Positions 1 to 10,394 of a DNA stretch of 64,000 nt are shown here, in pieces. The notes under the pieces were generated by a model that was not told where the DNA came from, searched no databases, and saw only the letters and a program-made list of their open reading frames with translations. This stretch comes from Pseudocercospora fijiensis CIRAD86. Lineage: Eukaryota; Ascomycota; Dothideomycetes; Mycosphaerellales; Mycosphaerellaceae. The stretch lies in NCBI RefSeq assembly GCF_000340215.1, contig NW_006921533.1, positions 3,212,273 through 3,276,272 of the forward strand, given 5' to 3'. The translations under genes and the position numbers were made by a program. Every line of letters begins with the position of its first letter. Positions within the stretch are counted from its first letter, which is position 1.

Positions 1-53
1 TAGCCCCGTTACGTAACTTCAAATTTTATATATAAGTCGCTAAGATCGTAATA
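1..53 (-). repeat. Left (3') LTR, first 53 bp only
   Basis: This stretch is identical to 6775-6827. Read on the minus strand, it begins right after a polypurine tract with TATTACGATC, which fits an ancestral TGTTACG.. LTR start after a G-to-A change. The rest of this LTR lies outside the window. Confidence 0.75.
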
Positions 54-56
54 GTA

Positions 57-69
57 CTCCCCCCTTTCG
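57..69 (-). other. Polypurine tract of the retrotransposon
   Basis: On the minus strand this reads CGAAAGGGGGGAG, directly before the 3' LTR copy. That is the position and composition of a plus-strand priming site in Ty3/gypsy elements. It helps to set the element's orientation. Confidence 0.6.
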
Positions 70-178
70 TAGGCGACGTCTACGGCGCTTTACTTACTTA
101 TCGTTAAAGGGTTGCAATTATAGCGACTAATAGTAGAGCGCTTAGTCGCGTTAGTATCGCGGAGTTAGTAATACGCGA

Positions 179-343
179 CGGTCGCGGTTTACGCGGGTAT
201 CGAGTATAATAGTCTTCTACTACTTCTAGCGCGTTAGTAACGTTCTTAGTAACTTCCTATATCGGTTTATCGTATCTAATCTACTTTACTTTATACTAGA
301 TATTCTTACCCTTTCCTTTTATATCTAGTATCCTTTCTACTTC
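179..343 (-). pseudogene. Chromodomain at the integrase C-terminus (RIP-mutated)
   Basis: Minus-strand translation gives EVERILDIKGKGKNI, a stop, YKVK, a stop, then IRYDKPI, a stop, and a run ending VVEDYYTRYPRKPRP. The spacing matches the chromodomain pattern VERILD..-W-Y-V-W-GY-..-TWEP. The three stops fall where the family has Trp, as TGG-to-TAG RIP predicts. A chromodomain at this place marks the element as a chromovirus, a group whose integrases are thought to target modified histones. Confidence 0.82.
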
Positions 344-1784
344 CTATTCTTTATCTCTATCGATAACTAGCGGCGGCGGCGGCTCGTACTATTAACTAGG
401 TATACCTATCTTCGGTACTAGGGTTAGTAACGAGGTATAGAAGACGTTATATATATATATTAAGTTAGGCAACTTTAATTAGTACGCGTACGGTAATACG
501 ACTTTAATAATCTTATATAGTCCTAAGTTCTTAACGTCGAGCTTAGCGTTTAGTCGATCGGTACTTATTCCTTTAAGCGATAGGAAGACCTTATTACTAA
601 TATAGTAAGTAGGAGCGGGTCGGCGATATTAGTTAGCGGAGTCTTCTATACGGGATTACTAATATCTTATCTATTTGATAAGATAGGTTTCGAGGGTCTA
701 TAAGTAGTCGATCTAGGCTTAAGTATCGTAGTTAAGTAGTAGGTCTTCTTTTAGTAATATTAATAGCTTACTTCCGAGGCGCAGATTATAGCTATAACTA
801 GCTTAAAACGGCGATAATCTAGTAGTTTCGGAGGGTACGTTATTTATTATAAACTCGGCGATAGGGAGCTAGAGGCTCTAGTTATCTTACTTATAGTTTA
901 TATATAATCGGAGGTATCCCTCGATAACTTTATTTAAGTATTTAGTTTATCTATTAGTCTATAGATACTAGGCGGTCGATAGGTTACGCTTAATATATAG
1001 GCGTTTATATAAGTAGTTCTAGAATTTAGAGATAAACTACGTACCGCGGTCGGAAGTAATAGTATCTAAAAGACCGTAAAGCTTCTAAATATAAGTAAGG
1101 TAGGTATCTATAACTACTTAAGCGTTCGAGTATCCTTCCTTATATATAAATAGAATAAGGTACTATATCTTAGTTAGTCGATCGATAATAATAAGGATCG
1201 AGTTATAATCGGAGCTATTAGAAAGACTAGTAATAAAGTCTATTATTACGCTCTTCTATCGAGTAGTCGGTATAGATAGAGGCTAAAGAAGTCCTCGTTT
1301 AGCTTATTTTAAAGATTTAGTCCGGAGGTAGGTATAGTAAGTACCGATATATCGCTCGACGTCCTTATATATTCGTAGCTAGTAGTAGCTACGGCTAACG
1401 AGGTAGAACGTTTTTATAATACTAGAGTAGCTAGCGGCGGAATAGTCGTAGTATATACGGATAATATTAGTACGGAGCGACTTATCTATTTCCTTAGCTT
1501 CTAGTATATAAAGATAGTTATAGTAGAATAGGAAGTTATTATCCTTAACCTTATAGTCCGAAAGAGATAATAAGAGATTATTAGAAGAGTCTATTCTACT
1601 ACGGAGGTATTTTTTTACTTACTAGAAGAGAGTATCCTTAATCGAGGCATCTCGAACTCGCTTAGTAATATTCTCGGCGTTAATAAAGGTCTCGGCGCCG
1701 AGAGCCTCTATAGTAAATATAACTATATCGTTACTTATAGTATTAATACGGGCTTTCGCAAATTAAGGTTTATCGTAACTCTTA

Positions 1785-1933
1785 CCCTAACCCTAACCCT
1801 AAGGGTTATTATCGTAAAAAACGTAAAAGTCGTGAAATTGTCCGTTTCTTCGAGAATTGCAATTATTTACCTTAGGGTTGCGCAACCCTAACCCTAACCC
1901 TAACCCTAACCCTAACCCTAACCCTAACCCTAA
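1785..1933. repeat. Interstitial telomere-like tracts (CCCTAA)3 and (CCCTAA)8
   Basis: Three perfect CCCTAA units lie at 1785-1802 and eight at 1886-1933. They bracket about 80 bp that still carry some CpA/TpG (for example TTGCGCAA), unlike the RIP-mutated surroundings. The bracketed segment ends in TTAGGG before the second tract, so the two arrays face each other through a short palindromic junction. Confidence 0.85.
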
Positions 1934-2829
1934 GGAGAAGATCTTATATACGGCGGATCGGAGATCTACGGCTAGGTTATATAGCTTTAATATAAGCTAA
2001 TAGTTGTATTTAATATATAGGTCCTTAGCTAATAAAAGTAGGTTAGCGGAGCGACGTATAAGCGAGTTTAGCTTAGCTCCTTATCTACTAAAATAGTACG
2101 TAATCTCGAAGTTAAACCTACCAAGGAATTCGCTCTAGCGAGCTTAGCGGCGATTAAGTTACTTAGTAGATATATAGAACTATAGATTACGGTAATCGGT
2201 AATAACTCGGATAGGCTCTTCGTTAGATCGGTAACCTTCTAATTCGGACCTCTACGATTTAAAGGCTTTAATAATAGTAAGAAGCTCTTTATCGTAGATC
2301 TCGTAGTTATATTTAGCGGGCGTTATCTTCTTCGAGAAGTAAGTAACGGGTTTCTATACGCCGTCGATATATAGTTAAGATATAATACTAGTAGTAATAT
2401 AATTAGAAGTATCGGTTTCGATTATTACGAATAGGTCCGGGTTATAATAAGCTAATACTAGCGTAGAGATAAACGTAGCTTTAAGTCGTTCGAAGGAGTC
2501 TTAGTAGGCTACTATCTATATAAAGGGCGTATCTTTATATATTAGTAGGACTATAGGTTTAACGATATATACGAAGTCGCGGATAAAGCGTCGATAGAAG
2601 TTCGCGAAGCCGAAGAAGGACTATATATCTTTAATATTAGTAGGAATAGACTAGTCGTATACGGCTTCGATCTTCTTATCGTCTATATAGATACTATCGG
2701 TACTAATAACGAGACCTAGGTATTTAACTATTATTACCTTAAACTCTAACTTTAATATATTAGCTCGTAGGCCGGCTTTAAGGAATACGTCTATTACTTA
2801 GCGTACGTAATAGCGATATTCTTCGATCG

Positions 2830-3190
2830 AATTAGAGTAGATAAGTATATTATCTAGATACGCGGTATAGAATACGTCGAGGAAGGGTCGGAGAGCGTTA
2901 TTAATATATTACTAAAAGGTTAATAGTACGTTATAGAGCCCGAATAGTATAACCTTATATTCGAAGAGACTATAACGGATACGGAAGGCTGTTTTCTACT
3001 TATAACCTAGTTCGATACGAAGTTAATTAAAGGCCGAGATAATATCGAGTTTAGTATATATTACTACTTTACTTAATCGATCGAGTGTCTCTTAAATAAG
3101 AGGGATAGGGTATCTATTCTTTACTATAATCTCGTTTAGCTTACGATAGTCTATATAGAACTATAAACCTCTACCGGATTTCTTAACGAA
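2830..3190 (-). pseudogene. Reverse transcriptase core of the chromovirus (RIP-mutated)
   Basis: Near 3187-3080 the minus strand reads KKSGRGL, a stop, FYIDYRKLNEIIVKNRYP, IPLI, a stop, ETLDR: the conserved Ty3/gypsy block upstream of the catalytic centre. Near 2880-2832 it reads [14 protein letters not shown], the catalytic box, with the second Asp of the YLDD motif changed to Asn (GAT to AAT, again G to A). The catalytic centre is therefore lost as well as the reading frame. Confidence 0.88.
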
Positions 3191-4684
3191 TAGTACTAGC
3201 GAAGAGTACTATAAGGTTAATACTTAAATAAAGCCCTTATCGAGGTTGTCCTTTAAATAGTTATATAGGACTTCTAATTCCTCGTACGATATACTATAGA
3301 GCGGGCTATACGTCGTTTCCTTACTTTTAATAATATCGATATAGTAATTCTATCTAAGTCGGTACGGTAGTAACTTCTTCGTATCTTTCTACGAGAACAA
3401 TATTAGCCTACCGTAATAGTACTAAGGGACTTTATCGGCGGGGTTAATATACTTCTTCTTAGCTATCTCTTTTTCTATATCTCGCAATAATATAGCGAAT
3501 ACGAATAAATCCTTCTTCTTTATTTGCTAGTCGAAGACCTATACGCTTACTAGAGCTATAGTTATACCGGCAATATAGATAAGCGGTAGTAATAAGCGTT
3601 TCCGTACTAGTCGAGGTAACGGAATTAGCGGAGGTAAGGGCAGAGATAAGAACTAAGTTAATACTAATCGGCGCGTAGGACAATCGCGTTACGCGTAGTA
3701 CTTTTATATTAAGTCGATAAGTTTTACCGTATTAGTATTATCCGATAGGTTATAAGCTAGTTACTATTAATAGTGCTACGTAGCTACGGGCTCGGCGTAA
3801 GCTAGCGTATCGTTATCTTCGCAGTCGGATAAGCCGTAGGCGCGGACGATAGTATATAAGTCGTTATAATATTCCTTATAGTAATCGGAGTCGAACTGTA
3901 CTTAGTTAAGCTTCTAGTCGATACGAGGGTTGTGTTTATTAAGCTATAGGCGGCCGAGAATAATAGGATAATATCCTAATATAGTAAGGTAGAAGGCCCT
4001 ATATTCGATATAGCTATTAATATTAATAGTCGCTCTAGCGTACTAAGTAACGTCTACTACGAAACTGCCGTCGAAAGCAGTTAATCTACGAGGCTCCTTT
4101 AGGTTATAGATAGGGAGCTAGTATTAGTACGCGTAATATAAGTTAATAAAAGATAAACTAGTATAGCCGTAATTAACTATTACTAATAATTAGTGTTCGA
4201 TATCCTACCCTATATCTAGTAAGCTAGACTAAGGTTTATTATAAGCCGTTAAAGTATAATATAAGACGAGATATTAATCGTCGCCCTCGGGTATAATACT
4301 TCCTAATAATGCTAATAAACTAATCTATAAATCTTTCTACTATCGATATTTCCTTCTATAATAGTAGCCTAGGTTCTTCGGTAATAACGATATAAGTAAC
4401 TCTATCGGTATAGGCTCTTAAACGCGACTTTGTCTAAGAGCTATGCTTTTCCCTCCTTATCGCTACTATAAGCGTCTTTATTATCGGTAGGAGGTAGATC
4501 GGCCGGAGCGGCGGCGGTACCGAAGGCGGAGACGTTAGTATTTAGACGATTACTACGGCCTTAAGCGCGGCGGATAAGCTCTAGACAAGTAGTATCGGAG
4601 CAGACGTAATTGCTACTATAGAAGCGATATAAACCTTCGCGGCGGTAGCGATCTCTCTTTTTAAGCGTTACGCGACGACGATTA

Positions 4685-4725
4685 CCCTAACCCTAACTCT
4701 AATCCTAACCCTAACCCTAACCTTA
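4685..4725. repeat. Second interstitial telomere-like tract (degenerate CCCTAA)
   Basis: About seven CCCTAA-like units, several with one substitution, lie inside the gag-side half of the dead element. A smaller palindromic telomere-like stretch (CCTAACCCTTAGGGTTAG) is at 5625-5642. Confidence 0.7.
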
Positions 4726-6774
4726 AGTAGTAGAGAGGTCTATAGCGTCCGGGTCGCGGATAGTCGTAGTCGTAGTCGTAGTAGTGCTAGTATTGTTACT
4801 ATTGTTCGCCGAGGTAAATTGTCCTTAGTTATTACGTAGAGCGACGTATCCTTAAGGAGCGTACCTATTATTAGAGCCGCTAGCGTTATTGTTGCTACGG
4901 TTAGTATTCGAGCCTTAGTTAGTAGTATTACTAGATCCTAGCTTAGTATTATCGCGGCTGCTTTCTACGCGATATTAGCGGAGCCGATTATCGATAATAG
5001 TTAGACGGCGATATAATACTAAGAAGTTAGTAGGCTTATTATATATATTGCTAAGCGCTATCTTTAATTCGGAAGATAAGCTACGCTTAAGAGCGTTAAC
5101 TTAGGCTCGGCCTTTATAACCGAGTAAGGCGTTAAGTCGATTAAACTCTATAAGGTAGTAAGCAAACTCCTTATTCTTCTACTTTAAGTTGTCTAGCTTA
5201 TAACTAGTAGTAGCGACCTCGTTAGGGTCGCCGAAGGCGTTAACTAATAGGTTACGGAAGTTATCGAGGTCGTCGAAATCTACGATTACGCCCTATTTAT
5301 CGTAACGGACGTATAGCTAGACTATCGAGCGGGCTTTACCGGTAGTACGACTATACACATATATTAACCGGTTTTATAGTATTAGAAAGCGGTTATTATT
5401 AATTGTTAACTTAATCGTAAGCTTAGTAAGGAAGGGCTTTAGCTTCTTACGGTCTCTATCGTATTTCTCTAGGTCTAGATACTTCTCGCTCTTATTATAT
5501 CTAGTATAGTTATTATTGTCGTTAAAGCTATAGTTAAACCTAGGGCAGCGGAGAGAGTCTAGTCGGTCGCGAGATCGTAGTACTAGGTCGTAACTAAAGT
5601 TATTATTAATATTAACGGGATTATCCTAACCCTTAGGGTTAGTATTTAGACGGCCGAAGCGTAAACGACTAAGATAGTTAAAAGCGCTAAGAGGTCGACG
5701 AAAGCTACTACCGCCTAGTATAATGTCTTCGGGTGCTAGATATACGTTAGACGGGCGACGGAATAAGGGTCGGCTATTATTTAGTATAGGTCCTTAGCCG
5801 CCGACCGGGTTACGTAATAAGGACGCTTTAGCGTTACGATAGGTACGAGTAGCTTATTCGCTAGCTCGGCGGGCGATATCTTCTACGGAAGACTATTATT
5901 ATTATAGACATACGGCTTACTAAGCAAGGTTATTACGTTGCTAGTACGCGATATTTAGTATATTACGTACTACCTCGGCGGCTTAGCGTTAGTATTCTAC
6001 TTCCGTACGAGCCTATACTAGCTCGCTATTAAGGTAGGTATTAGTCTTATAATAGGCTTATTATACTCGCTCTAGTGTTTCTACTTCTTACTAGTATTGT
6101 TAACAGAGAGTAGCTACTAACTAGTATAACGCGGTTATATGTTAAAAGACATATTTAGCGGCTTCCTACTTATTTACTCTACTAAAGAGCTACTAGAAGT
6201 CCTAGAGATTGCCGGGTAAAGGCTAATATAGTACACTATCGATGTCTATAAGGCTAGGTCGTAGACCCTACGGAGGTTATTGCTCTAGTATACCGTTTAA
6301 CTAGGCACTAGCTATTCCTGCTTAGTTAGGCGTATTTATATATTCCGAGCCGCTACTACGATTAGTAGGCGGTTATAAAGGATCTATAACGGATCGGCGG
6401 TATTACTACGGTTAAGTAGCTTACTATACTTAATATAGATTAGTGTATAGGTCCTAATATAATATAAGGTTTGTTAGCGCTATTATATAACGAGAAGTAT
6501 AAAAGGGCGATAGCGATCGCCGGCGATATAATTCTTCGTATAGATATAAACGATAGTACCTACGACGTTATCGCAGGTAATAAAGGAACTCGTTATTCTA
6601 TTAAGATATTAATTAGATAGCTATCTAAATTAATAACGAGTTAGAGAAGGAAGAGAGAGAGGCTCTCTCGCGGAAGAGGCTTTTATCCGCTCGGCGGATA
6701 CCTTAGGTATCGAGTTACGTAACTTCGGGTTACTTGTAGCTTAGGTCTAATAACACCCCCGGGGTAGCATTAGC

Positions 6775-6827
6775 TAGCCCCGTTACGTAACTTCAAATTT
6801 TATATATAAGTCGCTAAGATCGTAATA
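6775..6827 (-). repeat. Right (5') LTR, outer 53 bp
   Basis: Identical to 1-53, and the outer start of the 5' LTR on the minus strand. The LTR continues toward lower coordinates, but its inner edge and primer-binding site could not be fixed because the partner LTR is cut off by the window edge. Confidence 0.75.
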
Positions 6828-7680
6828 TAATACTATATTAATAACTAGTTTCTTCTCTTCTACTAGAAATTCTCCTAAAACCTACGAGGAAGAGGCGCTA
6901 TCTATCGTAGACATAAGACCGCTATCGTAAGTAGGTCTAGAGCGGAAGGAGTAAACGGTATATATAGCGAGTCGATTTTAATAGCGACTATATTAGCGGT
7001 ATTAATTACAAGGGCTGTATATTACCTTAAGTATATTATTAAATAATAATCGGAGGTATTTAGAAGCCCTAGGGGCTTATAACTACTGAATGTAAGAACA
7101 CTAGTAGATTAGATGTCTACGAAGGGTTCTACGGAAGAGAGAGATCGGCTATGCCAAGAACGCTCGGGCACGTGATCGTGGCCTGAGGCTGCAGGACCCA
7201 GCCTGGATACATCAAGTGCAAGTGCCATGCGCTGCTCTCAGACTCTCCTTCCGGGGAACGGGAACGAGCAAGGCAGGCAGTATCGACGTAATTTGTTTCT
7301 TTGCATCGTGCTATACGAGACGTGTCTGAAGCTGGCCTACGACAGTTATCGATGGCTCAGTCAGCACATGGAGCAAAAGAGGCCGACGGTGGAAGAATCG
7401 CGGCACCAGGCGCAGACACGACCGATAGAATATCTCCGAGTAGAGGTACGACACGCCAATGACCTGTCATCTGCGAAACACCACTCATTGCTTTCGAATG
7501 ATGGCCTCAACTGTTCCGGCCCGCTCATCTTCTTGAACCTTCCATCAAGCCAACCAAAGGGCGAAACACTGGCAAGCCTCGCCATCCAGGCCGATTCTTC
7601 CCCGAAACGGATGCGGGTGGAAACGAGAAGGCGAAGGCGTTAGCCACGTGAAGATCAAGGCCATCTCATTCTTCTTGACG
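6828..7680. other. RIP-mutated flank, then gene-free normal DNA
   Basis: From 6828 to about 7085 the DNA keeps the TA-rich, CA/TG-poor signature, so RIP reached beyond the element or hit an older repeat. From about 7085 the composition returns to normal. An open frame of 138 codons at 7227-7643 has no recognisable domain and is not called a gene. Confidence 0.5.
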
Positions 7681-7696
7681 ATTGACCATGCTCATC

Positions 7697-8372
7697 GGCC
7701 GTGGCTCGCAGACGGAGATGTGGTTGTGTCTGGAACTGTCTTGTTTGGTGTTATAGGGGGAAGAGAAGATTGACGATGCTTATCGGCCGTGGTTCGCAGA
7801 CGGAGATGGGGTTGTGTCTGGAACTGTCTTGTTTGGTGTTATAGGGGGAAGAGAAGATTGACGATGCTCATCGGCCGTAGCTCGCAGACGGAGATGTGGT
7901 TGTGTCTGGAACTGTCTTGTTTGGTGTTATAGGGGGAAGAGAAGATTGACGATGCTTATCGGCCGTGGTTCGCAGACGGAGATGGGGTTGTGTCTGGAAC
8001 TGTCTTGTTTAGTGTTATAGGGGGAAGAGAAGATTGACGATGCTTGTCGGCCGTAGCTCGCAGACGGAGATGAGGTTGTGTCTGGAACTGTCTTGTTTAG
8101 TGTTGTAGCGGGAAGAGATGAAAAGACAGATTCTGCGGCACTAGGCGAACCTATAGGTGATGAGGGAAGGTTGTATAGGCAAATCTCTCTCAGAAATCAC
8201 AGCCTGATTTCGGCCGACCTTATCGGCCGTTGTTCGCAGACGGAGATGAGGTTGTGTCTGGAACTGTCTTGTTTAGTGTTATAGCAGGAAGAGATGGAAA
8301 GACAGATTCTGCGGCACCGGACGAACCTGTAGGTGATCAGGGAAGGCTGTGTGGGCAGATCTCTCACGATCA
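7697..8372 (+). repeat. 88/176-bp minisatellite with higher-order structure
   Basis: Units starting GGCCGT begin at 7697, 7785, 7873 and 7961, then at 8049 and 8225. The first four are exactly 88 bp. Units 1 and 3 share variants, as do units 2 and 4, so the true repeat is a 176-bp dimer. The unit at 8049 is also 176 bp, but its second half is a different sequence. The copy at 8225 follows that variant until about 8372. Units are nearly identical and not RIP-mutated. Nothing suggests that they are coding. Confidence 0.9.
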
Positions 8373-8756
8373 TCTTACATCCTTGCTTGGTGAGTGAAAC
8401 GAGTCCGAATCCGCCTTTCTGCTCGATCCGTCACGATGGTGCAGATGTTCCGCCTCACCTCACTTGCTTTTAGCACTCCGAATCCTCGCACTCTTATAAC
8501 TACACGCATCGACGACTTCGTTTGCTCTGGACCCACTTTTCTGCGGAACCTTCTTACGATCACAAGCAAGCACCAGCAAGAATAATCACAAGCTCACAAT
8601 ACCGCAACTGTATCGTTCATCAATAGGCATGAGAATCGCATGTGCGTTCGGACCCGCCAATGCGTCCGTGCCGATGATGGTTCTTTCATTTCAAACGATG
8701 CATGGTTTTGATTTGTTCCATACCTGCACACCGACACCCGAACACGAAAAGGTCCG
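8373..8756. other. Upstream region of the retropepsin-like gene
   Basis: No gene or repeat seen. Several overlapping short frames exist on both strands without recognisable content. This is probably the promoter and leader of the gene at 8757. Confidence 0.4.
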
Positions 8757-9409
8757 ATGGCTACCATCGTGCCGCCCCAGACGATCTCTTCGAGCTTCAA
8801 GACGACCGCCATCGCCAAGTTTCCGCTGGTTACTGGAGGCTTCAAGTATCTTGCAGTCACCCAGACTCTGCTCGACACTGGCGGAGAAGCGAATCTCATC
8901 ACACAAGCTCTGGTCGACGTCTTGCTTAGCTACGCACCAGCACTACAGATTCAAGGCGATTATCAGGTCTTCGGAGCTGCCGATAACCAGTCATTCGAGG
9001 TCACACAGCGACTTGACCTGCAAATCTCTCTCGGCGGCGTCCCCAAGACTCTCTCCTTCTACGTCCGACCGGGTTTGGGGGGCTTCAATATGATCGTGGG
9101 TATGCCCGGTCTCAACGCGTTTGGTGTCACGATGGACATCTCCAAAGCCCTCTACACCGTCTCTGCTCCACCAGTAAGTCCTTCAGACGCCGCATCTTGC
9201 TGCTAAATCAACGCTGACATCTGTGATAACAGGACTATCAAGGTCGATTTACTCGCCATGTCTTGAAGCCTGATCTTCTTTCTGGCCCGTCCCAAATCGT
9301 CCATCTGAGCGCAATGGATGGACTGGATAGATTCTCACAAGAAGGAGAAACTCCGGAACAGTTTGTGCAGCGTCTTCAGTTCGCGCAGCTTGCGGAGGAA
9401 GTCGTCTAG
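8757..9409 (+). CDS. Retropepsin-like aspartyl protease domain protein
   Basis: Exons 8757-9173 and 9233-9409 join in frame (59-nt intron, GTAAGT..AACAG) to give 197 aa. Residues 38-53 read LLDTGGEANLITQALV: the catalytic DTG of retroviral-type pepsins followed by the usual strand. Residues near 118-130 (MIVGMPGLNAFGV) match the downstream IxGxxxL flap-side motif. Only this single protease domain and a short charged tail are present: no zinc knuckle, RT or integrase. The frame is intact, unlike the RIP-destroyed retroelement 2 kb away. Retropepsin-like domains occur in retroelements and also in domesticated cellular proteins such as Ddi1. I infer a free-standing domesticated protease or an isolated gag-pol fragment; no function is known from sequence. 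The start was chosen for its position just before the folded domain. Confidence 0.72.
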
Positions 9410-10394
9410 CCTCCTTTCATTTCTGAACACACCCCTGCATCGTCGCCTTTTTTTACGGACTATCCTCAGAGCCAGACAGAATGAGTTGAGGGTCAGTACG
9501 AGGGAATCACATGACGGTCAGGGAATTCCCACCACATTTCACAACCATGCGGCGCATTTTTTTTTGGAGTTTACGAATTACGATATCACGAGATACGACG
9601 GTACTGGCTGGGCTCGACATATATATAATCCAGTGAAGACGTCTGGATAATATGATACTGGGTTATTGCGTTCACAAATGCCCGTCATTTCTCTCAACTT
9701 TCAGACGCTTCTGACTTCTCCGCTTTTCCACGCTGTTCGTTTCGTTTCGTGTTTCTGCTATGTGGACTTGTGCGATCAGAGCGCAGTTGAGGTGAGCTAG
9801 GACGGACTGCGTCGAGATCTCACACTTCACTCGAGGATCGAGTCTCGGGGAGAAAGCTGCATTCTCACTCAGCATCATGATGCCTGGTCCAGCTCCGTAT
9901 AACGCTGGCGGCAATTGTCCCGAATAGCAAATTGTCGAGCCAAGCAGATTCATCATCCAAGAGATACAGCGAGGTGAGGTATGCAATTGCTTTGTGGGTC
10001 AACTCACTTCGTAACGAGCTCTATCCGAGGCACGGGACTGAAGTTTCGGCTTCACGTTGCAGCCTCGCGGCAGAAGTGGATACCGCACAGAAAGAAGTCT
10101 TGGCACAGCTTTTCGCGTGATGTGAAGTAGGGATGGCGTTATTCGGTTCGCGGCACCACTTCGAACATAAAGCGTAACTACTACGCACATCAGTATCGAT
10201 GAACAAGATTTCAATAATGCGGATCTCATCCACAATGGTACCTTTGGGAGGAATCCTTGCGTTATCACATCCCGGCGTCAATTCGGCATCAACGAGATGT
10301 CTCTGTCGTATGGGTAGTACTTCTATTCCTCATGCTCCATCCAGTTCATTCAGCCTTTTGTCTGTCGACGGAAGGACCTTGGCAGTACGACACC
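9410..10394. other. Intergenic region
   Basis: No supported gene. An A/T-rich tract with a run of nine T lies near 9557-9565. A 104-codon minus-strand frame (9672-9986) has no recognisable domain. The right part is the promoter region of the transporter at 10395. Confidence 0.4.

Larger units (their letters stand above)
1..6827 (-). mobile_element. RIP-degenerate Ty3/gypsy chromovirus LTR retrotransposon
   Basis: The element reads on the minus strand and has no long open frame. The same 53-bp sequence lies at 1-53 and 6775-6827. A polypurine tract (minus strand) sits just inside the left copy at 57-69. Going down the minus strand, recognisable remnants come in the order expected of a chromovirus: reverse transcriptase near 3190-2830 and, at the 3' end, a chromodomain at 343-179. 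In-frame stops lie where Trp or Gln codons would be expected, as RIP of CpA sites predicts. CpA and TpG are nearly absent and TpA is in great excess, but CpG is kept. The left LTR is cut by the window edge; the inner edge of the right LTR was not resolved. The element is dead. Confidence 0.88.

Noticed and set aside
3459..3683. 74-codon frame within the dead retroelement
   Set aside because: A chance open stretch in RIP-mutated pol, not a gene.
7227..7643. 138-codon plus-strand frame
   Set aside because: No recognisable domain, low-complexity Arg-rich end, beside RIP-mutated DNA; coding status not supported.
9672..9986. 104-codon minus-strand frame with some hydrophobic parts
   Set aside because: No domain recognised and no splice-supported extension.
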